Source of the DNA: Gemmatimonadota bacterium
GTDB lineage: Bacteria > Gemmatimonadota > Gemmatimonadetes > Longimicrobiales > Gaopeijiaceae
Assembly: GCA_022827345.1 (NCBI GenBank)
Contig: JAJDTB010000009.1
Location: forward strand, 242,492 to 306,491
Length of the DNA stretch: 64,000 nucleotides
Reading direction: 5' to 3'
A model generated the notes under the pieces. The model worked only from the letters and a program-made list of their open reading frames with translations. It was not told where the DNA came from and searched no databases. Both the position numbers and the translations under genes were made by a program. How positions within the stretch are numbered: the stretch's first letter is position 1; each line of letters opens with the position of its first letter. Below, piece after piece: positions 52,245 to 59,194 of the stretch.

Positions 52245-53408
52245 TCAGTCGCGAGCCCTCCGGCGACCTTCCAGCGCCGTCCTGAGTTGTCCAGCATCCG
52301 GTCTCTGGTAGCACCTGAGCATCGTCTGGGCATCCTTCCACCCGCCAAGCTCGCAGAGCACCTTGAGCGGAAGGTCCATCAGGTCGCTGGCGAACTTCCG
52401 CCTGAGCGAGTGCCAGCCCCGCCGCGGCTTCGGCTCCAGCCCAGCGAGGGTCTCGGCCTTCTTCCACCACTTGTGGGCGGCCATGGGGCTCATGGACCGC
52501 GTGGCGTCCCTCGACGAGGTAAGCACGGGCGCGTCGCCCGTCCCTGCGCTCCTTTTGCGCGCCTCCTCCAAGGCGGTGAGGGCCTCGTCGGTCAGCGGCG
52601 TGACGTGTTCATGGCCCGTCTTCTCGTGTTCCGCCCTCCACCGCACCTCCCGGCCCTCGAAGTCGATGTCGCTCCACCGAAGCTGTCGGATTGCGCCGAT
52701 CCGGTGGCCGGTCTCGTGCGCGAGCACGAGGGCGACGTGGAACCGCCACCCGATCCGGCCCGACACCCCGAGGAGCGCCCGGTACTCGCCCTCGGTGAGC
52801 ACCACCCTGGTCGGGTTCTTCTCGGTGGGCCTCTTGAGGCCCCGGAGCGGGTTCCTTTCGAGTAACAGGCGGCCTTGGTCGTCCCTCGATCTCCCGGCCC
52901 AATTGAGCACTGCGATCAGGAACTTGAGGTCGTGCTCGACCATCCGGTCGGACACGGGCTTTCCGCTCGGTCCGATTCGGCCCGCCCGGCGCTCCCGGAT
53001 GAAGCGGTCCCAGTCCCGTTGCGAAAGGGTGGCCGGGTCGCGGTTCCGTCCGAAGAACCGGAGGAACATGCGCTTGGCGGCCCGGTCGTGCGCCCGCGAA
53101 CACCTCCCCTTGGTGGGCGTCACCTCTTCACCGTAGATTTCAAACAGCTTCCCCAGAGTGAGCGGCTCCGGCTCGGCCTCGGCCTTGCCGTTCAGGTCCG
53201 GGCCAACGAATCCGGCCGCGAACTCGTCCGCCTGCCTCTTCGCCCTCACCCAGTCCCGGTGTCCGAGCGACCGGGTGCGCCTGCGCCCGTTGTCGCGCCA
53301 CTCAATCTGGAAGTTGCCGGTCTTCGGGTCCGGGAAGATCCTGACCCGGTTCCGGCCCCATTCTCCGGCGCCGTAGGAGCGCCGGCTTCGTTTCGTGCGT
53401 GCCATCAT
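52245..53408 (-). CDS. Tyrosine recombinase (integrase of element 2)
   Basis: 387 residues from ATG 53408. Colinear and highly similar to the element 1 integrase: same ARTKRSRRSYGAGEWGRNRV start, core FLRFFGRNRDPATLSQRDWDRFI, catalytic HETGHRIGAIRQL, HSLRRK, LGGWKDAQTMLRCYQRP with nucleophile Tyr. Its 3' end lies 94 bp from the left boundary. All catalytic residues are present, so the enzyme may be active. Confidence 0.92.
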   Translation of the reverse strand: MMARTKRSRRSYGAGEWGRNRVRIFPDPKTGNFQIEWRDNGRRRTRSLGHRDWVRAKRQADEFAAGFVGPDLNGKAEAEPEPLTLGKLFEIYGEEVTPTKGRCSRAHDRAAKRMFLRFFGRNRDPATLSQRDWDRFIRERRAGRIGPSGKPVSDRMVEHDLKFLIAVLNWAGRSRDDQGRLLLERNPLRGLKRPTEKNPTRVVLTEGEYRALLGVSGRIGWRFHVALVLAHETGHRIGAIRQLRWSDIDFEGREVRWRAEHEKTGHEHVTPLTDEALTALEEARKRSAGTGDAPVLTSSRDATRSMSPMAAHKWWKKAETLAGLEPKPRRGWHSLRRKFASDLMDLPLKVLCELGGWKDAQTMLRCYQRPDAGQLRTALEGRRRARD

Positions 53409-53426
53409 TCGATTCCTCTCGGTGAT

Positions 53427-53443
53427 GGACCGCACGATCTGCG
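53427..53443 (-). repeat. 17-bp motif, integrase-side copy (element 2)
   Basis: CGCAGATCGTGCGGTCC on the minus strand, 18 bp upstream of the integrase ATG, paired with the inverted copy at 57032-57048. Confidence 0.6.
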
Positions 53444-54195
53444 CGAACGAAAGCTCGCGTGGCCGGGGGTTTTCCGCTAGTCTTCGGTTGGCCGTCTTCG
53501 GCTCGTTAGGCCTTCGGGGGGAGGGCGCGGGATCAGGCTTGCGGGGCAGCCGCCACGGCGGCGCTGGTTTCTCCGGTTTGCGGAGGAGGAAGATGCGGAG
53601 GAGCCAGATGTGATGTTTCGTTTCACGAAAACTCTCTGGCCGGGGGGTGTCCCCCGGACCCCCACCCGACGGTCGCACGCCGGGACCATGGGGCGCGGAG
53701 CGCCGGACAGGATCACCGGATGGCGCACGCGGGCCACACGGCCACCGCCAACCGTTCAGCCGTCCCGAGTGCGCCTCCACCCCGTTTCCGTGGCTCGATC
53801 ATCCGCCGCGAGGATGTCGAGTTCCCCGGTCGGGAAACCCGAAATCGGGGGTACTCCTACCCCTCATGGGGTCGAGTTCGTGCGTTACAGGCGATCCCAC
53901 GGCCTCGGATTCCGCCGGATCGCCCCCAAAACGCCAGAATGGCCGTGAGTGCGGTTTTCCGGGCTTCGGGGGGGCACGGGGCTTGGATGCCTTCCACCAG
54001 TCGGCCAAAGACCCATCCACGGGCGGATCCTCAAACCCGCGCCGGTCAGGGCCAAGCTCCCGGCGGGCCGTCGAGGATCACGTCGGCCGGGGTCGTCGGC
54101 CAGGACGGGGCTACGCTCGGCCGTCGCCCCCGCGACGGGTTTCGAGAGGTGGAGCACCTCCCCGGCCGCCGCTCCCGTGGCGGGCCGGAAACGCC
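53444..54195. other. Spacer of element 2 without a clear gene
   Basis: The first about 230 bp match the element 1 spacer, including CTGGCCGGGGGG-N4-CCCCCGGACCCCC near 53,640. The rest differs from element 1. Overlapping GC-rich frames on both strands show no ribosome site or family motif. Confidence 0.45.
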
Positions 54196-54272
54196 GGGGT
54201 CAGAGGGGGCAGAGCCCCCCGCCAGCCTCCGCAGGGGACGCACGGAGTGTGGCCCCACGGAGTACGCTGGCT
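54196..54272 (+). repeat. 77-bp internal repeat, element 2 copy
   Basis: Same orientation and position relative to the integrase and cargo as the copy at 39100-39176. Confidence 0.8.
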
Positions 54273-54424
54273 AAACGACGAAACGGGCGTCAGACAACAC
54301 CCGCGGGCCGCGCCCACTAACGCTCCGATTCGACCTACCGCGCCGGCTCCATTCGACGGGTCACACGCATGGCGCACACCTCTGACGATCCCTCCGTTCC
54401 GTTCGCGGACATCGGCACTGAACG

Positions 54425-55777
54425 TCAACGACGCTGACCAGCGACTCTCCTAGCCTGAGCGCGACCGAGACCTATTGACAACACCGCCCACATCGCGGCC
54501 AAGGGCGCTGTGGCCATGGCCATCCAAGCCAGCGTCAAGCCGATCCCTGCGAAGAGGCCGTCGATTCCCGCCCCAGCGAGGTCACCCGTCCGGTACAGAA
54601 AGACATCGGCGACCGGCTTGGCCTTGTACTTCTCCGATGGCGTAACGACGCTGAAGAGAGTCTCCCGGGACGGCCGTGAAATGGCGTATCGGGTTGCCCG
54701 GTGCACGGCTTGGAAGATCATCATCACACCGTAGACCGGCCACACCGCAAGCACCGCGAAACCCGCCAGCGTCACGAGCGGTAGGATCGCCAGCGTCCAC
54801 CCCACGCCCAGCTTCCGGATCACATGTGTAGTGATGAACACTTGGGTGATCAGCGTGGCGGCTTGGGCCACCACGTCGAACTGCGCGAAGCTTCCGACCA
54901 GCTGGCTGAATGTGTCCGATTCGCTCAGAATGATGCTCGCTTGCCTGAAGTAGACCAGCGTGTTGCTGACGGCCATGAACACAATCCACAGACCGACGCC
55001 CCCCATGTAGGGCACGGTCAGGATGGTTCGCAGTCCTTCCCACGCAGAGCCTCCGACTCGGCTGCCACGTTCCGCGGAATCCGACGCGCCAGCCTGCTTC
55101 GGGTGGTCACCTGGTCGATCCGGATCTGGTGTACCGATTCCCCGCGCTTTCGAGGGCATCGTCATGCGATCCAGAATCAGCATCACGGCAATCGCCAGCC
55201 CGAAACAACCCGCCCCGAGCATCATCAATCCAGCAGGTAAGTACGGCGTCTCGGTCATCCCGCTGATCAGATTGGTCGCCCAACCGCCAGCCAGCGCTCC
55301 GAGTGTGCCCCCAATGCCGATGAACGCGAACATCCTCTTCCCCTGATCCACATCGAAGATGTCCACCATGAAAGCCCAGAACACGCTCGTCGCGAACAGG
55401 TTGATCACCGTCAGCCACACAAAAAAGGTGTACCCCACGGCCCGTGACAGACCGGTCTGGGCATCCGTGCCGATCAAACCGCCACCTGCCCGGACGTCTT
55501 GGATCAACAGCGCGGCGAACCCGAGCAGGCACACGATCACGAACAGGTAAGCTGCGGGGATGAACCGCCGCCGGTTCATCCTTGCCACCACGCCGCCGAA
55601 AGCCAGCACCACTACGAGTGACACCCCGCAGGTCGTCGCAAAGAGCCAGCGCAGTTCGTCCATTCCCCGCGCCACCCCCATTGCCTCGCGAACCGGGCGC
55701 AGGAAGAAGTAGCCACACAGCACGAGGAAGAAGAAGAGGGCTGACATGGCGGCGAGGCGGAATTCGCCCCGCTTCAT
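54425..55777 (-). CDS. NTP/NDP-exchange (ATP:ADP antiporter-like) MFS transporter
   Basis: 450 residues from ATG 55777 (GGGGA upstream), about 11-12 transmembrane helices. Signatures of the AAA/TLC-related group are visible: FFFLVLCGYFFLRPVREAMG at the first helix and VFWAFMVDIFDVDQGKRMFAFIGIGGTLGALAGG between helices 4 and 5. A cytoplasmic loop (about 225-265) is charged. The C-terminal half has ATRYAISRPSRETLFSVVTPSEKYKAKPVADVF. Classical members exchange ATP for ADP in intracellular bacteria and plastids; free-living relatives have unknown substrates. It is the main cargo of element 2, preceded by the Cys-rich membrane protein gene. Confidence 0.8.
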   Translation of the reverse strand: MKRGEFRLAAMSALFFFLVLCGYFFLRPVREAMGVARGMDELRWLFATTCGVSLVVVLAFGGVVARMNRRRFIPAAYLFVIVCLLGFAALLIQDVRAGGGLIGTDAQTGLSRAVGYTFFVWLTVINLFATSVFWAFMVDIFDVDQGKRMFAFIGIGGTLGALAGGWATNLISGMTETPYLPAGLMMLGAGCFGLAIAVMLILDRMTMPSKARGIGTPDPDRPGDHPKQAGASDSAERGSRVGGSAWEGLRTILTVPYMGGVGLWIVFMAVSNTLVYFRQASIILSESDTFSQLVGSFAQFDVVAQAATLITQVFITTHVIRKLGVGWTLAILPLVTLAGFAVLAVWPVYGVMMIFQAVHRATRYAISRPSRETLFSVVTPSEKYKAKPVADVFLYRTGDLAGAGIDGLFAGIGLTLAWMAMATAPLAAMWAVLSIGLGRAQARRVAGQRR

Positions 55778-55915
55778 GTTCAATATCCCCAGCGCAGACG
55801 AGCCCCGACGGTGTGGAACTCGATCGACCCGACCGCCCTGACCCGACGACTCTGCCAATACCTCTTTCGCGTCTGCCGTCACCGAGTCACGCCGTACCCT
55901 CCGATCTGACAACGG

Positions 55916-56506
55916 CTAGCCGCCGGCCTCGCAAGCCTCCATACACAGGTTGTAGAGTGGGCCAGGGGGATGGTCCTGATAGCACTTTTCCTCACACGAG
56001 AGTGGCGCATTACAGGTGATGATCTCCCATCCGCACAGTAGACAGCCCCACCATGAACCGTTGGCGCAATCGACGCACTCGCTAATGTTCTCGGGGTCAC
56101 AATCACCGCTACCATCGTCCGGCGGCGGTTGCTGTCCGACCGGGCAGGTCGCAGCCGATCCCGTCACCAATTCCCACGAAGGGGCAACGTACGGCGAGAA
56201 CCCTGTGACCGCGCCGAAGACGCCGATCAGAGCCACAGCCATGGCGACCGTTCGGGCCCGTGGCCAGCACCACCGCACGAGGACCACCAACCCAGCGATA
56301 GCCATTACGCCAGCCACCACGGTCCCGAGCAGCGTGCTCCAGAGCATGGCACCGAACAGGAGCGAGTTCTCCTGCATCCAGATGCCGGGGTTAGCCGCCC
56401 CCGAAACCGCGCTCTGGACGTATGTCCGGAACGCGAAGACGGCTAAGAGCGTTGCGCCCCCGAGCGCCCAAGGAATCCACCTGATCCAGTCGTTGTCGTT
56501 CCGCAT
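55916..56506 (-). CDS. Membrane protein with Cys-rich C-terminal domain
   Basis: 196 residues from ATG 56506. Three transmembrane segments (WIPWALGGATLLAVFAF; AMLWSTLLGTVVAGVMAIAGLVVLV; TVAMAVALIGVFGAVTGF) are followed by about 75 residues with 12 cysteines (DCDPENISECVDCANG, GCLLCGWE, CNAPLSCEEKC, LCMEACEAGG). The tail is probably disulfide-bonded or metal-binding outside the membrane. It lies upstream of the transporter gene on the same strand (138-bp gap), so cotranscription is likely. No family is recognised. Confidence 0.7.
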   Translation of the reverse strand: MRNDNDWIRWIPWALGGATLLAVFAFRTYVQSAVSGAANPGIWMQENSLLFGAMLWSTLLGTVVAGVMAIAGLVVLVRWCWPRARTVAMAVALIGVFGAVTGFSPYVAPSWELVTGSAATCPVGQQPPPDDGSGDCDPENISECVDCANGSWWGCLLCGWEIITCNAPLSCEEKCYQDHPPGPLYNLCMEACEAGG

Positions 56507-56965
56507 TCTCTGCTCCTCGTCTCCATGATGCCCATGGATCTACTTGGAATGATCTCTCACCAACTCTCGGTCAAGGTAGGTGGGTGGCCCACGGAGGGCA
56601 AGAAAGACGAGTGAGATCGTTCACCGGGCTGGGCCACGCCCTCTGTGTCGTGCGCCCCGGGTTCCCCCGACCCGTACCCCTCGGAGACCGATGATCGTGG
56701 ATCTGAGGCGACCCCACAGCCCGTAGAACACCTGAAGCATCTCCAGAATCCCCGGAAACCGGTCTTTGGGGCGTGTTGGAGCGGGAGCAGGGCCGGAGCT
56801 GGCCTGTCGTTCGCGTTACGTGGCGGCCTCGTGCCCGGTGGATTCCGGCGCTGCGATCCGGTAGGTCGGATCGCCGATGCGCCCGGACGAGGGCTTCCCT
56901 GGAAAGAGGTCGTGAGTGCTGGCCGGGACCTCCTTCGAGGTGGGCACGCGGGCGCGGTAGTCCCC
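56507..56965. other. Gap between cargo and right end of element 2
   Basis: About 460 bp with no supported gene. It contains the promoter side of the minus-strand cargo operon. Confidence 0.4.
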
Positions 56966-57106
56966 GCCATTTGTGTCCGTTTTCCCGCTTTTGCGGGACG
57001 GTCCAGCAGGGTTCAGTACGCTGGCAGGAAGCGCAGATCGTGCAGTCCCAGTTAGACTTAGACGATTTCCTGCCGGGATTCAGGCCTCATGCGATCCGCC
57101 CGGTGG
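56966..57106 (+). repeat. Right-end repeat of element 2
   Basis: Contains hairpin TCCCGC-TTTT-GCGGGA (56983-56998), GGTCCAG, GGCAGGAA (57023-57030), the 17-bp motif (57032-57048), TTCCTGCC (57067-57074) closing the inverted repeat, then 22 bp to the attachment repeat at 57097-57106. Confidence 0.8.
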
Positions 57107-57222
57107 GCGAACACCCACAAGGAGGCGGTCGAGGCCGTCGAGGTGATCGGCCACCTCATCGCCATCAGGCGGGAGATGGCGGCACTGTCCCCTCCTGAGA
57201 ACACGGAGGACGATGCTCGTTA
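57107..57222 (+). pseudogene. mobC 3' part
   Basis: Continues mobC in frame after the element 2 junction: ANTHKEAVEAVEVIGHLIAIRREMAALSPP, stop at 57220-57222. It overlaps the start of mobA by 10 bp, the usual mobC-mobA arrangement. It has lost its own start codon. Confidence 0.8.
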
Positions 57223-58757
57223 AGTTCCTCGCCCGCGGAACCGGCTCGGCCCGGAATGCGGCCCGCTACCTCCTCGGTGAGCGGGACGCGGCCGGGAAGC
57301 CGCGCGAAGGCGTCGAGGTGCTCAGGGGAGATCCCCACCAGGTAGCCGCCGTGGCCGATGCGCTTCCCTTCGAGCACAAGTACACCTCCGGGGTGATCGC
57401 GTGGGCACCGGAGGACAAGCCGACCGACGAACAGATCGGCGCGGTTCTGGACGCCTTCGAGAAGACCGCCTGGGCGGGACTGGACTTCGACCGCTACGCA
57501 TGGACAGCCGTGCTCCACCGCGAGGAGGGCGGCGGCGCTCACGTCCACGTCCTCGCCGCGCGGTGCGACCTGGAGACCGGGCGCAGCCTCAACATCGCCC
57601 CTCCGGGCTGGGAGAAGACGTTCGGCCCGCTCCGGGACGCCTTCAACGCCGAACACGGCTGGGCTCGCCCGGACGATCCGGCGCGGGCCAGGGTGGAGCA
57701 ACCCGGTCACCGCGCCTACATCGAGGCGACTCGGCTGCGGGCGGGCCTCCGCCTCGAATCCTCCCCCCGAGACCTGATCCGGGACTACCTGCTCCAGCGT
57801 GTCGAGCACGGGACCGTGCGGAATCGTCACGTGGTCGTTGACGCGCTCCGCGAGGCCGGCCTTGAAGTGCCGCGCCAAGGCATGGACTACATCACCGCGC
57901 TGGACTCGGAGACGGGAGATCGGTGGCGGCTGAAAGGAGAACTGTACGGAGTTGGATTCCAGAGCGAACGATTTGACCGAGCGCCTGCGGAAGCGGCTGG
58001 AGAACGAACGCAGGGAGATCGAGGAGTTGACCGCGAGCGAGCTCGAAAGGCTCGGCGAGAACTCGCGGCGCGTTGCGAGGAACGTGCTGCGTTCCATCGA
58101 GCGCGATACGGAGGAGGCGACCGGGCGGATGCGCGAGTTGCTGGCAAAGGCTTGGCAGCGGCCCCTGATCGTCGGCCTGAGCCTCTGGCTCGGTTTCTTC
58201 GGCGGAAGTTGGGCGACGATGCGTTGGTTGGCGAGGAGCTTCCAGGACCGGATCGAGACGGCCGGAGCGCTCGACTTCCACATCGAGCAGGCGCGCGAGA
58301 CGCTGGCCGGGATCGAGGAGCAGACGTGGGGCCTGACGCTCCGGGAGATCGACGGGGAGCGATACGTGGTGCTGCCGACCGGCACAGTGGCCGATCCGGG
58401 CTGGGAGGTGCGCGATCGACCGGCCGTCAAGCTGTCGAGAAAGTGAAGGAGCTGTATGACCGCATTGGAGGAGCAGTTGACGAGGGCCTTGCGGAGGTTG
58501 TCCGCGCAGTACGAGACGGAACAGCAGCGGCACTCCGGGCAGGTCGAGGCCTTGCAGGGGCAGGTCGAAGTCTTGCGGCAGCGCGTCGAGCGGCAGAGCG
58601 GGGAGAACGAAGCCTTGCAGCGGCGAATCGAGCGGCTGGACGGGCAAGTGACACGCTTGGCCGAGTGCTACGGGACATCCGCCGCCGCGAGACGGCGCGG
58701 CCTCCGGATCTGATGCCCCGACCGGGACCGGATCGCGACCAGGGTCCGAGCCGTTGA
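57213..58757 (+). CDS. mobA: ColE1/MbeA-type mobilisation relaxase
   Basis: 514 residues from ATG 57213. Residues 1-245 match the MbeA/MobA relaxase of ColE1-like plasmids: LVKFLARGTGSARNAARYLLG, VLRGDPHQVAAVADALPFEHKYTSGV, DEQIGAVLDAFEKTAWAGLDFDRYAWTAVLHRE, then HVHVLAARCDLETGRSLN. Where ColE1 has an H-E-N motif, this protein has GGGAHVHV, i.e. an HUH-like pair. The end of the domain resembles DALREAGLEVPRQGMDYIT...LKGELYGVGF. From about residue 247 the sequence is Arg/Ala/Gly-rich and overlaps two genes in another frame, so its composition is probably constrained by them. It would nick oriT to mobilise element 3 with a helper conjugation system. Confidence 0.85.
   Translation: MLVKFLARGTGSARNAARYLLGERDAAGKPREGVEVLRGDPHQVAAVADALPFEHKYTSGVIAWAPEDKPTDEQIGAVLDAFEKTAWAGLDFDRYAWTAVLHREEGGGAHVHVLAARCDLETGRSLNIAPPGWEKTFGPLRDAFNAEHGWARPDDPARARVEQPGHRAYIEATRLRAGLRLESSPRDLIRDYLLQRVEHGTVRNRHVVVDALREAGLEVPRQGMDYITALDSETGDRWRLKGELYGVGFQSERFDRAPAEAAGERTQGDRGVDRERARKARRELAARCEERAAFHRARYGGGDRADARVAGKGLAAAPDRRPEPLARFLRRKLGDDALVGEELPGPDRDGRSARLPHRAGARDAGRDRGADVGPDAPGDRRGAIRGAADRHSGRSGLGGARSTGRQAVEKVKELYDRIGGAVDEGLAEVVRAVRDGTAAALRAGRGLAGAGRSLAAARRAAERGERSLAAANRAAGRASDTLGRVLRDIRRRETARPPDLMPRPGPDRDQGPSR
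57952..58446 (+). CDS. Nested mobilisation accessory protein, MbeB-like
   Basis: 164 residues from TTG 57952 (AAAGGAG 11 nt upstream), in the +1 frame inside mobA. A charged coiled coil (DLTERLRKRLENERREIEELTASELERLGENSRRVARNVL) is followed by one hydrophobic helix (LIVGLSLWLGFFGGSWATM) and a soluble tail (YVVLPTGTVADPGWEV). ColE1 mbeB lies inside mbeA in the same way. It probably tethers or stabilises the relaxosome at the membrane. Confidence 0.75.
   Translation: MDSRANDLTERLRKRLENERREIEELTASELERLGENSRRVARNVLRSIERDTEEATGRMRELLAKAWQRPLIVGLSLWLGFFGGSWATMRWLARSFQDRIETAGALDFHIEQARETLAGIEEQTWGLTLREIDGERYVVLPTGTVADPGWEVRDRPAVKLSRK
58456..58713 (+). CDS. Nested coiled-coil protein, MbeD-like
   Basis: 85 residues from ATG 58456 with AAGGAG just upstream, 9 bp after the previous nested gene, also within mobA. 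It is almost entirely coiled coil (LEEQLTRALRRLSAQYETEQQRHSGQVEALQGQVEVLRQRVE). ColE1 mbeD occupies the same nested position and is a short coiled-coil protein. The homology claim rests on position and structure, not sequence identity. Confidence 0.7.
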   Translation: MTALEEQLTRALRRLSAQYETEQQRHSGQVEALQGQVEVLRQRVERQSGENEALQRRIERLDGQVTRLAECYGTSAAARRRGLRI

Positions 58758-58857
58758 CGATGGCGTCAAGTCGCTTGCCGCCCGAACACCGGAGCGCACC
58801 GCGCGCCGTCAACCGCCCGTCTGGCGGAGCCGCCTTCCCGGCGCGACGTTTCAGGTA

Positions 58858-58874
58858 CGCAGATCGTGCAGTCC
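58858..58874 (+). repeat. 17-bp motif, integrase-side copy (element 3)
   Basis: CGCAGATCGTGCAGTCC, 19 bp before the truncated integrase ATG; its partner is the inverted copy at 43120-43136. Confidence 0.6.
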
Positions 58875-58893
58875 ATCAATCGAAAGGAATCGA

Positions 58894-59003
58894 ATGATGG
58901 CACGCACGAAACGAAGTCGGCGCTCCTACGGCGCCGGCGAATGGGGCCGGAACCGGGTGAGGGTGTTTCCCGATCCCAAGACCGGCTTTTACCAGATCAA
59001 CAG
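58894..59003 (+). pseudogene. Truncated integrase start of element 3
   Basis: Encodes ARTKRSRRSYGAGEWGRNRV and FPDPKTGFYQI after two Met codons, identical in pattern to the two full integrases, then diverges (NRPGQTTVE...). The remaining about 350 codons are absent. The break lies about 190 bp before a P4-type integrase gene. Confidence 0.85.
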
Positions 59004-59194
59004 GCCGGGCCAAACAACAGTGGAACGCTCTGGACCTTATCGGACCATTCGTCACAGGTACTAAGTCACCTATCAGCAACGACTTCCGTAGCATCCACCG
59101 TCCTACATCGTTCCTTGCGGTCTCATTCCGTTCCGTGTACCATTGATTGCAAATGGTGCAACGGTAAGTCATACACGGCATCGGGAGATACGCC
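59004..59194. other. Junction between element 3 and the P4-type integrase
   Basis: 191 bp of lower-GC sequence without a gene, tRNA or obvious attachment repeat; presumably the P4-type integrase promoter. GATTGCAAATGGTGCAACGG near 59,145 has short repeats. Confidence 0.4.

Larger units (their letters stand above)
52141..57106 (+). mobile_element. Integrative element 2 inserted in mobC (about 4.96 kb)
   Basis: Bounded by direct repeats CGCCCGGTGG at 52141-52150 and 57097-57106. Joining the flanks at this repeat restores mobC in frame (...NQIARW + ANTHKEAVEAVEV...). Internal order: left end, integrase (minus), 17-bp motif, spacer, 77-bp repeat, cargo (transporter plus Cys-rich membrane protein, both minus), right-end repeat. 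The left spacing (60 bp to AATTCCCGC) and right spacing (22 bp) equal those of element 1. Confidence 0.85.
43065..59003 (-). mobile_element. Integrative mobilisable element 3 (inverted, interrupted and truncated)
   Basis: In inverted order it shows every module of elements 1 and 2: right-end repeat (43,062-43,210), cargo (LRR protein and others), 77-bp repeat (51,832-51,909), then the mob operon (51,929-58,757) and 17-bp motif plus integrase start (58,858-59,003). Element 2 is inserted inside mobC. The integrase is cut after about 36 codons near a P4-type integrase gene, so the distal end is missing. Confidence 0.6.
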
